From the NCBI RefSeq assembly GCF_000092285.1, contig NC_014100.1, positions 2,294,001 through 2,358,000 of the forward strand: DNA of 64,000 bases. The letters run 5' to 3'. This DNA comes from Caulobacter segnis ATCC 21756. Its GTDB lineage: Bacteria; Pseudomonadota; Alphaproteobacteria; Caulobacterales; Caulobacteraceae. Below, one piece after another: positions 44,261 to 52,650 of this stretch (position 1 is its first letter; each line of letters begins with the position of its first letter). The position numbers and the translations under genes were made by a program. The notes beneath the pieces were generated by a model, which saw only the letters and a list, made by a program, of their open reading frames with translations, had not been told where the DNA came from and ran no database searches.

Positions 44261-47200
44261 CTACCCCTTCGCCAGCTTCGCCAGCTGGGTCAGGATCTTC
44301 TCGGCCGCGTCGAGACGCTGGGCCGGGGTCTCCCACTCGCCCTTCACGACCACCTTCTGGTCGGGACGCACCTTCCAGATCAGGCTGTTCTTGGCGACGA
44401 ACTGGACGAGCGCCAGCGGGTTGGCGAATTCGTCGTTGCGGAAGCTGGCGACCGCGCCCTTGGGGCCGACGTCGATCTTGGCGACATTGGCCTCGCGGCA
44501 CAGGCCCTTGATCGCGACGACCTTGAGCAGGGAGTCCGTCTCGGGCGGCAGCGGGCCGAAGCGGTCGATCATCTCGGCGGCCAGGGCTTCGCGGTCGTTG
44601 GCCTTCTCGGCTTCCGACAGGCGACGATAGAGCGACAGGCGCACATTGAGGTCCGGCACGTAATCGTCGGGGATCATCACGGCCGCGCCGGTGTTGATCT
44701 GCGGCGACCAGCCCCGGTCTTCCAGCAGGGCCTCTTGACCTTGCCGTTGCTTCAGCTCGGCGACGGCGTCCTCCAGCATCTGCTGGTAAAGCTCGACGCC
44801 GATCTCCTTGATGTGGCCGCTCTGCTCGTCGCCGAGCAGGTTGCCGCCGCCACGCTGGTCCAGGTCGTGGCTGGCCAGCTGGAAGCCCGCGCCCAGGCTG
44901 TCCAGCGACTGCAGCACCTGCAGGCGCTTCTCGGCCGACAGGGTCAGCGACTTCTCGACCGGCGTGGTCAGATAGGCGTAGGCGCGGGCCTTGGAGCGGC
45001 CGACGCGGCCCCGGATTTGATACAGCTGGGCCAGGCCGAACATGTCGGCGCGGTGGACGATCAGCGTATTGGCCGACGGGATATCGAGCCCACTCTCCAC
45101 GATCGTGGTCGCAAGAAGCACGTCGTACTGGCCCTCGTAGAAGGCCGTCATCACGTCCTCCAGCTGGGTGGCCGACATCTGGCCGTGGCCGACGACGTAC
45201 TTCACCTCCGGGACCTGGGTGCGGAGGAACTTCTCGATGTCCTCCAGGTCCTTGATGCGCGGCACGACGTAGTAGGACTGGCCGCCGCGATACTTCTCGC
45301 GCAGCAGGGCCTCGCGCAGGGTCACCGGGTCGAACGGGCTGATGTAGGTGCGCACCGCCAGGCGATCGACCGGCGGGGTCGCGATGATCGACATCTCCCG
45401 GATGCCCGACAGCGCCATCTGCAACGTGCGTGGGATCGGCGTGGCGGTCAGGGTCAGCATGTGCACGTCGGCGCGAAGCTCTTTCAGCTTCTCCTTGTGC
45501 TTGACCCCAAAGTGCTGCTCCTCGTCGACGATGACGAGGCCCAGGTCCTTGAACGACACCTGCTTGGACAGGATGGCGTGGGTGCCGACCACGATCTCGA
45601 ACTGGCCATTGGCCAGGCCCTCGCGGGTCTCGGCCGCTTCCTTGCCGGTGACCAGGCGCGACAGGCGCGTAACCTTGACCGGCCAGCCCTGGAAGCGGTC
45701 CTTGAAGGTTTTGTAGTGCTGGCGCGCCAGCAGCGTGGTCGGGCAGACGATCGCCACCTGCTTGCCGCTCATCGCCACCACGAAGGCCGCGCGCAGGGCC
45801 ACCTCGGTCTTTCCGAAGCCGACGTCGCCGCAGATCAGGCGGTCCATCGGCTTGCCGGACGATAGGTCCTCCAGCACGTCATGGATGGCGCTGAGCTGGT
45901 CGTCCGTCTCTTCATACGGGAAGCGGGCGCAGAACTCGTCGAACACGCCGTGCGGCGGATCGGTCTCCTCGACGTGCTTGAGCTGGCGGGCGGCGGCGAT
46001 CTGGATCAGGCCCTCGGCCATGACCCGCAGGCGCTCCTTGGCTTTCGCCTTACGGCCTTGCCAGGCCGCGCCGCCCAGCTTGTCCAGCTGGACGTTGTCG
46101 GCGTCGGCCGCGCCGTAGCGCGTCAGAAGGTCGATGTTCTCGACCGGCAGATAGAGCTTGGCCTCGCCGCCATACAGCAGGTCTAGGCAGTCGTGCGGCG
46201 CGCCCTGGACGTCGAGGGTCTTCAGGCCCTCGTAGCGGCCGATGCCGTGGTCGATGTGGACGACGAGGTCACCTGGCGTCAGCGCCGAGGCTTCCGCCAG
46301 GAAGTTGGCGGCGCGGCGCTTCTTGCGCGGGCGGGCCAGGCGGTCGCCCAGAATGTCGGTCTCGGAGATGACCGCCAGCGCCTCGGTCTCGAAGCCGTGG
46401 TCGAGCGGCAGCACGACGCGCTGCGGGACCTTGGGGTCATTGGCTTTCGCGGCCTGCCAGTAGCCGGCGAACGGGATTTTCTTGAGGCCGTGGTCGGCCA
46501 GCATGGTCCCCAGGCGCTCGGACGAGCCCTCGGACCACGACGCGAACAGCACGCGCTTGCCCTCGGCCGCCAGCTTCCTGGCGTGGTCGGCGGTGGCCTC
46601 GAACAGGTTGACGCTGTCCTGGGCCCGCTCGGCGGCGAAGGTGCGGCCAAGCTTCGCGCCCAGATCGACGACATCCAGGCCCTGCGGCTGGAACGGCGTG
46701 AACTGCCGGTGCGTGCGGTCGGAAAGCTCGCGGTCCCACTCGGCGGCCGTCAGGTACAGCGCCTCGGGCGGCAGCGGACGATAGGCGGACTTGCGGTCGG
46801 CGCTGGCGCGGGCCTCGTAGGCGTCCAGGATCATCGACAGGCGCTCGTCGCGCGCTTCAGCCGCTTGGTGGTCGACGCCGATCAGGGCCCCGGCCGGCAG
46901 ATAGTCGAACAGCGTCGCCATGCGCTCGTAGAGCAGCGGCAGCCAGTGCTCGAGGCCGGCGCGGCGGCCGCCCTCGCTGACCGTGGCGTACAGGGGATCG
47001 TCTCCCGGCGCGCCGAACTCGGCGACATAGCCCTTGCGGAAGCGCGAGATGGCGTCAGCGTCCAGCAGGGCCTCGCTGACCGGCAGGAGGTCGATCTCCT
47101 TCAGCTGCTTGGTCGAGCGCTGGGTCTCGGGATCGAAGGCGCGGATGCTCTCCAGCGTGTCGCCGAACAAATCAAGGCGCACCGGCTCCTCGGCGGCCGG

Positions 47201-47728
47201 CGGATAGACGTCGATGACGCCGCCGCGGATCGCGAACTCGCCGCGCTCCGACACGGTCGAGGCGCGGGCGTAGCCGTTGACGGCGAAATAGGTCTCGAGA
47301 TCCTTGATGTCGACGACGCCGCCGACCTTGGCGCTGTAGCTGGCGCGCAGCAGCACGTCCTTGGTCGGCACGCGCTGCAGCAGGGCGTGGGCGGCGATGA
47401 CCAGGATGGCCGGCTTGCTCTCGCCCAGACCGCGCGCCAGGCGCGACAAGGTCGACATGCGCGTGGCCGAGACGCTCGCCGACGGGCCGATGCGGTCGTA
47501 GGGCAGGCAGTCCCACGAGGGCAGCAGCACCGCCTCGATCTCGGGAGCGAAGAACTTTAGGCTGTCGATGAAGGCGCCGGCGCGGGCGGTGTCGCGGGCG
47601 ACGAAGGCGGTCAGCCCGCCACGCGCCCTGGCGATGTCGGCCATCACCAGCGCGTCGAAGCCTTCCGGCGCGCCGGCCAGGGTCAAGCCGCCGGCGGCCT
47701 TGGCGATCTGTTTGGCGTCGTAGGCCAT
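44261..47728 (-). CDS. mfd: transcription-repair coupling factor Mfd
   Basis: A 1155-aa ATPase. The N-terminal UvrB-homology region holds LLPSWDCLPYDRIGPS; the RNA polymerase-interacting domain begins at GDLVVHIDHGIGRYEGL; the translocase has Walker A GDVGFGKTEVALRA, DEEQ box VDEEQHFGVKHKE and TATPIPRTL; motif VI is QIRGRVGRSKARAYAYL. The C-terminal TRCF domain is complete. It displaces stalled RNA polymerase and recruits UvrA. Confidence 0.97.
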   Translation of the reverse strand: MAYDAKQIAKAAGGLTLAGAPEGFDALVMADIARARGGLTAFVARDTARAGAFIDSLKFFAPEIEAVLLPSWDCLPYDRIGPSASVSATRMSTLSRLARGLGESKPAILVIAAHALLQRVPTKDVLLRASYSAKVGGVVDIKDLETYFAVNGYARASTVSERGEFAIRGGVIDVYPPAAEEPVRLDLFGDTLESIRAFDPETQRSTKQLKEIDLLPVSEALLDADAISRFRKGYVAEFGAPGDDPLYATVSEGGRRAGLEHWLPLLYERMATLFDYLPAGALIGVDHQAAEARDERLSMILDAYEARASADRKSAYRPLPPEALYLTAAEWDRELSDRTHRQFTPFQPQGLDVVDLGAKLGRTFAAERAQDSVNLFEATADHARKLAAEGKRVLFASWSEGSSERLGTMLADHGLKKIPFAGYWQAAKANDPKVPQRVVLPLDHGFETEALAVISETDILGDRLARPRKKRRAANFLAEASALTPGDLVVHIDHGIGRYEGLKTLDVQGAPHDCLDLLYGGEAKLYLPVENIDLLTRYGAADADNVQLDKLGGAAWQGRKAKAKERLRVMAEGLIQIAAARQLKHVEETDPPHGVFDEFCARFPYEETDDQLSAIHDVLEDLSSGKPMDRLICGDVGFGKTEVALRAAFVVAMSGKQVAIVCPTTLLARQHYKTFKDRFQGWPVKVTRLSRLVTGKEAAETREGLANGQFEIVVGTHAILSKQVSFKDLGLVIVDEEQHFGVKHKEKLKELRADVHMLTLTATPIPRTLQMALSGIREMSIIATPPVDRLAVRTYISPFDPVTLREALLREKYRGGQSYYVVPRIKDLEDIEKFLRTQVPEVKYVVGHGQMSATQLEDVMTAFYEGQYDVLLATTIVESGLDIPSANTLIVHRADMFGLAQLYQIRGRVGRSKARAYAYLTTPVEKSLTLSAEKRLQVLQSLDSLGAGFQLASHDLDQRGGGNLLGDEQSGHIKEIGVELYQQMLEDAVAELKQRQGQEALLEDRGWSPQINTGAAVMIPDDYVPDLNVRLSLYRRLSEAEKANDREALAAEMIDRFGPLPPETDSLLKVVAIKGLCREANVAKIDVGPKGAVASFRNDEFANPLALVQFVAKNSLIWKVRPDQKVVVKGEWETPAQRLDAAEKILTQLAKLAKG

Positions 47729-47752
47729 CGGGTCTCTTGGTCTAGAAAGGGG

Positions 47753-48046
47753 TCAGGCGCCGTCGCCGGCGGGGCGCGACGCGTGCGCCTCGAACCGGAA
47801 CGCACGGATCATCGCCAGGACGTCCGTCTCGAAACGCTCGGGAGTCGGCTCCTGGCCGACGATCCAGGCATAGATCTCGCGATCCGACTGCTCAAGCAGG
47901 GTTTCCAGCGTGTCGAACTGCTCTGGCGTCAGGTTCGGGCCATGGATGTCCGCGAACGGGCCCAGGATCAGGTCCGCTTCCCGGAAACCGCGATGCCAGG
48001 CGCGGAAACGAAGGCGCCGAAGGCGGGAGTCGTGGTCGATGGTCAT
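47753..48046 (-). CDS. sdhE: succinate dehydrogenase assembly factor SdhE (FAD assembly factor 2)
   Basis: A 97-aa protein from the ATG at 48046; a longer frame to 48124 has no support. The family motif RGxxE appears as WHRGFREADLILG near residues 18-30, then LTPEQFDTLETLLEQSDREIYAWIVG. It promotes covalent FAD attachment to SdhA. It lies 24 nt upstream of mfd on the same strand. Confidence 0.92.
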   Translation of the reverse strand: MTIDHDSRLRRLRFRAWHRGFREADLILGPFADIHGPNLTPEQFDTLETLLEQSDREIYAWIVGQEPTPERFETDVLAMIRAFRFEAHASRPAGDGA

Positions 48047-48243
48047 GCCCGGCCGCATATAGAGCGGCGGTCGGCCAGACGCCAGCGGCAGCCCCCTCGC
48101 CAGGGTGACGAAATCCCCCTTCACGCCTTGTCGCGATTGACTTTGGCGACTTTCGGCCTATTTATCCGCACCTTCGGAGCAGGTCTGGCGAATCCGCGCC
48201 GCCCGCTCGCCCAAGCACGGGCGGCTCCGCAGATCAGCGTGTA

Positions 48244-49818
48244 ATGACTGAATTTTCCGACCTCGGGCTCTCGCCCACGACCCTGCAGGCGGTCGCCGAC
48301 ACCGGCTATACCACTGCCACGCCCATCCAGGCCCAGGCCATTCCGGTGGCCCTCGCCGGCCAGGATGTCCTCGGCATCGCCCAGACCGGCACCGGCAAGA
48401 CCGCCGCCTTCACCCTGCCCCTGATCGACAAGCTGCAGTCGGGCCGAGCCAAGGCCCGCATGCCGCGCGCCCTGGTCATCGCCCCGACCCGCGAGCTGGC
48501 CGACCAGGTCGCCTCCAGCTTCGAGAAGTACGCCAAGGGCACCAAGCTCTCGTGGGCGCTGCTGATCGGCGGCGTCTCGTTCGGCGACCAGGAAAAGAAG
48601 CTCGACCGCGGCGTCGACGTCCTGATCGCCACGCCGGGCCGCCTGCTCGACCACTTCGAGCGCGGCAAGCTGCTGATGACCGGCGTCCAGTTCCTGGTCG
48701 TCGACGAAGCCGACCGCATGCTGGACATGGGCTTCATCCCGGACATCGAGCGCATCTTCAAGATGACGCCGCCGAAGAAGCAGACCTTGTTCTTCTCGGC
48801 GACCATGCCGCCGGAAATCACCCGCCTGACCAAGCAGTTCCTGCGCGATCCGGTCCGGATCGAGGTGGCGCGTCCGGCGACGACCAACGCCAACATCACC
48901 CAGCTGCTGGTCAAGGTCCCCTCCTCCGATCCCAAGGCCAAGCGCCTGGCGCTGCGCGCTCTGATCGAGAAGGCCCAGATCGAGACCGGCATCGTCTTCT
49001 GCAATCGCAAGACCGAAGTCGACATCGTCGCCAAGTCGCTGAAGGTGCACGGCTACGACGCCGCCCCGATCCACGGCGACCTGGACCAGACCCAGCGCAT
49101 GAAGACCCTGGCGGACTTCCGCTCGGGCGCGCTGAAGATCCTGGTGGCCTCGGACGTCGCCGCGCGCGGCCTCGACATCCCGGCCGTCAGCCACGTCTTC
49201 AACTACGACGTCCCGCACCACGCCGACGACTACGTCCACCGCATCGGCCGCACCGGCCGCGCCGGTCGGACGGGCATCACCTACATGCTGGTCACGCCGG
49301 CCGACGACAAAGGCTTCGACAAGGTCGTCAAGCTGATCGGCTCGACCCCGGACGAAGAAAAGCTTGAGCTCGACTACTCGAACGCCGTCACCGTCAAGCG
49401 CGAGGGCGACCGCGACCGCAAGCGCGGCGGTCGTGACCGAGACCGCGATCGCGGCGAGCGTGGCGAACGTCCGGCCCGCGGCAGCAGCCGCAGCCGCGGC
49501 CGCGCCGAAGAGACCGCCATCGAGGCTCCGGTCGAAGCGATCGCCGCCGAAGCGCCCGAGGCCGTCGTCGAGGCCCGTCCCGCCCGCGAACGCAAGCCGC
49601 GCCGCGAACGCGAGCCGCGCCCGGTCGCCGCCGCGCCCGTCGTCGAAGCCGAACGCCCGGGTCGTCCGGAGCGCGCGGAACGGCCGGACCGTCAGGAGCG
49701 CCCCGAGCGTCCCGTTCGCGGCGTCCAACCGGTTCGCGATCGCGATGACGACGACCGTCGCGTCGTCGGCTTCGGCAACGACATCCCCGCCTTCCTGGCC
49801 AAGCCGCCGCGCAAGTAG
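48244..49818 (+). CDS. rhlB: DEAD-box RNA helicase, RhlB-like
   Basis: A 524-aa helicase. Q motif TPIQAQAIPVALAGQD, Walker A AQTGTGKTAAF, PTRELA, TPGRLLDHF, DEADRMLDMG, SATMP, and motifs IV-VI (VFCNRKTEVDIVAKSL, VASDVAARGLDIP, HRIGRTGRAGRTG). Residues about 390-510 are a charged Arg/Glu/Asp/Pro-rich tail, ending in GFGNDIPAFLAKPPRK. By its position near popA and dgcB it is probably the RhlB of the Caulobacter RNase E degradosome, but RhlE-type annotation is also reasonable. Confidence 0.85.
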   Translation: MTEFSDLGLSPTTLQAVADTGYTTATPIQAQAIPVALAGQDVLGIAQTGTGKTAAFTLPLIDKLQSGRAKARMPRALVIAPTRELADQVASSFEKYAKGTKLSWALLIGGVSFGDQEKKLDRGVDVLIATPGRLLDHFERGKLLMTGVQFLVVDEADRMLDMGFIPDIERIFKMTPPKKQTLFFSATMPPEITRLTKQFLRDPVRIEVARPATTNANITQLLVKVPSSDPKAKRLALRALIEKAQIETGIVFCNRKTEVDIVAKSLKVHGYDAAPIHGDLDQTQRMKTLADFRSGALKILVASDVAARGLDIPAVSHVFNYDVPHHADDYVHRIGRTGRAGRTGITYMLVTPADDKGFDKVVKLIGSTPDEEKLELDYSNAVTVKREGDRDRKRGGRDRDRDRGERGERPARGSSRSRGRAEETAIEAPVEAIAAEAPEAVVEARPARERKPRREREPRPVAAAPVVEAERPGRPERAERPDRQERPERPVRGVQPVRDRDDDDRRVVGFGNDIPAFLAKPPRK

Positions 49819-49844
49819 CGGCGAGCCAAGACATGCACAAATGA

Positions 49845-49875
49845 GGGCGTCGGACTCCGTGTCCGACGCCCTTTT
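49845..49875 (+). terminator. rho-independent terminator after rhlB
   Basis: Perfect 11-bp stem GGGCGTCGGAC/GTCCGACGCCC with loop TCCGT, followed by TTTT at 49872-49875. Twenty-six nt after the helicase stop; may also serve the convergent HTTM-like gene. Confidence 0.9.
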
Positions 49876-49882
49876 GCTTGGG

Positions 49883-50566
49883 CTAGTGGACTAGGCGGCC
49901 CTGAAGCCACAGGATGGCCGGATAGACCGACAGCCAGGTCCAGAAGAAGCGGTTCAGGCCGAACAGGCAGGCGTTGGCCAGGTGAAAGGTCCCGGCGACG
50001 ACCAGGGCGGCGATCAAGGTCGGCTTGGTCAGCATGGCCAGCGGGAAAACCAGCTCGAACCCCATCACCGCCCAGGACATCACGGTCAGCAGCCTTGGTC
50101 GTTCGGCCAAAGCGCGCAGGGACTCGGCGACCGGATAGGCCGAGAACTGGAAGACGTCGCGCAACGCCCGCCCCGATCGCCAATCGGGGTTCACGACCTT
50201 CACCCAGCCCGAGATGAAGTAGGACAGCACCAGCTGCGCGCCCAGATAGCCGAAGAAGAGCTCCCGCAGCGGCGTGCTGGGCGCCAGGCTGGCGAGGGTC
50301 AGGCACCATAGCGACAACAGGCCCATCCGGTCGCTGCCGCCGTTATAAGGGCCTTGGAAGCGCTGAAGGATCAGCAGCGACAGCGCCGCCATCGCCACCA
50401 GCGGCCACGGCGACGCGACGCCCAGCAGCACCAGCACGCACAACACCGCCCGCGCCAGGAACAGGGCGCGCTCGTCGCGAAAGCCGCGCAGATGCTCCAG
50501 GCTCTGCTGCAGCAGGGCCAAGGCCAGCAGCGCCTGCGTCAGGCGGATCGCGTCCGGCAAGGTCAT
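49883..50566 (-). CDS. HTTM-like multi-pass membrane protein
   Basis: A 227-aa protein with about six membrane segments. Motifs RFQGPYNGGSDRMGLLSLWCL and FFGYLGAQLVLSYFISGWVKV, then GLNRFFWTWLSVYPAILWLQG, resemble the HTTM domain of vitamin-K-carboxylase-like membrane enzymes. No carboxylase activity can be assigned. Its start overlaps the stop of the 145-aa partner (ATGA). Confidence 0.75.
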   Translation of the reverse strand: MTLPDAIRLTQALLALALLQQSLEHLRGFRDERALFLARAVLCVLVLLGVASPWPLVAMAALSLLILQRFQGPYNGGSDRMGLLSLWCLTLASLAPSTPLRELFFGYLGAQLVLSYFISGWVKVVNPDWRSGRALRDVFQFSAYPVAESLRALAERPRLLTVMSWAVMGFELVFPLAMLTKPTLIAALVVAGTFHLANACLFGLNRFFWTWLSVYPAILWLQGRLVH

Positions 50567-51000
50567 CGGACGTCGATCTCCGCCAGAGCGCGCGGCGCGG
50601 CCTCGAACTGCACCTCTCGCGTGATCGCCTCGCCGTCACGCACGACGAAGACGAGCCGAAAAGCCAGCCAGCCCTCGACCGTCTCCCCGCCCCGCGCCAG
50701 ATCGGCGGCGATCCGCTTGAAGATCTCGTGCTCGCTGTGCGCGGTCGGGTTGTCGATCAGGCGCTCGGCGCAGCTGACCAGGAACAGGCTCTCGTTCCAG
50801 CGCGGGTTCCACAGCAGGCGAGCCGCCATGGTCGCCGACGTGACCCGCTCAGGCCGGGGGCGGAATTCTAGCCAGGCCTCCGGCGCCGCTTCGACCGAAG
50901 GGGTCACCGCGTATTCCACGCGCGGCGACGGCGCGATGACGTCGAAGAAGTTCCAGGACGGGATCAGGGCCGGCAGCAGCAGCTGCAGCGGATTGGGCAT
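50563..51000 (-). CDS. hypothetical partner of the HTTM-like protein
   Basis: A 145-aa protein of unknown family. An N-terminal hydrophobic patch (LQLLLPALIPSWNFFDVIAPSP) may be an amphipathic anchor; the remainder alternates beta-like strands, e.g. VEGWLAFRLVFVVRDGEAITREVQFE. The IPSWNFFDVIAPSPRVEY start recalls soluble regions of larger HTTM proteins, so the pair may be a split two-gene version. Translationally coupled to the next gene. Confidence 0.7.
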   Translation of the reverse strand: MPNPLQLLLPALIPSWNFFDVIAPSPRVEYAVTPSVEAAPEAWLEFRPRPERVTSATMAARLLWNPRWNESLFLVSCAERLIDNPTAHSEHEIFKRIAADLARGGETVEGWLAFRLVFVVRDGEAITREVQFEAAPRALAEIDVR

Positions 51001-51152
51001 CGTCCCTGCTCCAGGCGGCCGAGGAATCGCTCGATCCTAAGCTTAACCCGAGCGGCCTTCGATAGCGCCGGTGGCGGAACACGGGTATCCTGGCGGACGT
51101 TTTCGACGCGCGGCGCGTATAGGCCGCGAACCAGCTAAGGGAGGATCGCGCC

Positions 51153-51443
51153 ATGGCCGCCACCCAGCCTGACGCCTTCGAACACGACATCGCCGATCGC
51201 GAGGCGATCCTGATCGCCCACGAGAGGACCTACCACGCCTTCGCCATACTCGTGCGATGGGCGATGTTGCACAGCGCGGTGGTGATCAGCGCCCTGACGG
51301 TGTGGTTCGCCACGCCGGCGGGCTTTTTTGGCGGTCTGGTCACCGCCATCGTGGTCTTCGTCGTCGGCTACTACGGCATGGTCCGCCGCGAGGAGCAGCA
51401 GCCGCTGGACCCGTGGGTCGAGGGCCGCAAGGGCATCCTATAG
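51153..51443 (+). CDS. small two-TM protein, possible aa3-type cytochrome oxidase subunit IV
   Basis: A 96-aa protein, GGAGG 12 nt upstream. An amphipathic start (HERTYHAFAILVRWAML) runs into two membrane segments (AVVISALTVWFA, LVTAIVVFVVGYYG) and a charged tail. The H-x-x-[TY]-[WY]-x-x-F pattern before the first helix is like bacterial aa3 oxidase subunit IV. No oxidase genes are nearby. Its end overlaps the convergent GT61 gene by 6 nt. Confidence 0.6.
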   Translation: MAATQPDAFEHDIADREAILIAHERTYHAFAILVRWAMLHSAVVISALTVWFATPAGFFGGLVTAIVVFVVGYYGMVRREEQQPLDPWVEGRKGIL

Positions 51444-52589
51444 CGCCGCGTCCACGAAGCGCAGCAGATCGTCCAGCGGCGGCTTGAACGCGAACTTGAA
51501 ACCGCGTCGCAGCCGGGCGGTCAGCGGCGCCTGTCGCGCCGGACAGGGCGAGGCGCAGACATAGCCTCGCCAATCGACGCCCACTTGGCGGCAGGCCGCC
51601 CTCACCCACTGGCTGGTGAAGTTCAGCGGCTGAATCTCGACGACACGCGCGCCGCGCGGCAGGAAGACCGCGTTGGCCAGGGCCGCGCCGCTGGCGCCGA
51701 CCACGATCTCGGCGTCGCGCATCAGGGCGACCTGCTCGGCGGCGCTCAGGGTCTCGGGCCGAACGATCGCAAAGCCCCGCGCCGCCAAGGCCCGCTCGAA
51801 CGCGGCCTCGCCGACCATGACCCGCATCGACTGGCCCCGACGCGAGAGATAGACGCGCCGATGGCCCTCGCCGGCGGGCGCGCGCGCCAGAACCCGCGCC
51901 GCCAGATCGGCCAGGAGGCCGTTCGGATGATGCAGGAAATGGTCCATGCTGGTGGCGAAGGCGGCGCGCTTGAGCTGGACGACCGGCGCGTCGATCTCCG
52001 TCACCGCCCTGCCGGGAAACGCCAGGTCGATCAGGTCGCGCTGCCAGGTGGCGAGCTTGGGCGCCAGGATCGGCAGGTCCTCGAGCAGCCCCACCTGCTC
52101 CAGCGCCAACAGGGACGTCAGCGCGTCGATCACGAAGTGGCCGTAGTTGAAGGTCGCGCCCCACGGCAGGAAGACGGCGCCGCCCTCAAGCACCGGCGCG
52201 GACGCTGGCGGCGTAAAGCGCGAAGCCTGATCGCTCAGGCCCGGGATCGCCGACAGGTCCGGATGGCCGTGCCGCGCCTCGCCGACCGTGGCGTTGTAGA
52301 GCGCGCCGTCCGTTCCCATCAGCGCGCCGAAGGCGGGGAACCACCAGGTCTCGCCAACCACGCAGAGCGCAGGAACATTGACCGGCGGCCGGGCGGCGAT
52401 GTCATGGGGCCAAGCGGCCGCCTCCAGCCCGCCCAGACGCCCCATCGGCGCGTCGGCCGAGGCGTCGTTTTCCGGGGCCCAGGCGACGCCGGGCTCGCTT
52501 CGCGCCAATAGCCCCGCCAGTTCAAAGGACAGCACGCGCGGCATGTCCTGGGCTTCGACAATGGGGCGCACGGAGAGCGACGCGGTCAT
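51438..52589 (-). CDS. GT61 (DUF563) family glycosyltransferase
   Basis: A 383-aa protein with the DUF563 region: FNYGHFVIDALTSLLALEQ near residue 150, RRVYLSRRGQSMRVMVGE near 250, and IVVGASGAALANAVFLPRGARVVEI near 300. GT61 enzymes transfer xylose or related sugars; in Caulobacter such orphan genes often serve surface polysaccharides. Starts with ATG at 52589. Confidence 0.82.
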   Translation of the reverse strand: MTASLSVRPIVEAQDMPRVLSFELAGLLARSEPGVAWAPENDASADAPMGRLGGLEAAAWPHDIAARPPVNVPALCVVGETWWFPAFGALMGTDGALYNATVGEARHGHPDLSAIPGLSDQASRFTPPASAPVLEGGAVFLPWGATFNYGHFVIDALTSLLALEQVGLLEDLPILAPKLATWQRDLIDLAFPGRAVTEIDAPVVQLKRAAFATSMDHFLHHPNGLLADLAARVLARAPAGEGHRRVYLSRRGQSMRVMVGEAAFERALAARGFAIVRPETLSAAEQVALMRDAEIVVGASGAALANAVFLPRGARVVEIQPLNFTSQWVRAACRQVGVDWRGYVCASPCPARQAPLTARLRRGFKFAFKPPLDDLLRFVDAAL

Positions 52590-52650
52590 GCCCCGCTTGG
52601 AGCATGACCCGGCCCGGCTGAAAACCCTTCTACGGGTCCTTAGCGCCGAC

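Noticed and set aside
44066..45865. 599-codon rightward ORF opposite mfd
   Set aside because: Low-complexity Arg/Leu/Gln/Asp-rich translation antisense to motif-complete Mfd; a codon-bias shadow.
48121..49728. 535-codon leftward ORF opposite the DEAD-box helicase
   Set aside because: Repetitive Ala/Gly/Arg/Asp-rich antisense frame with no domain; the helicase has every DEAD-box motif.
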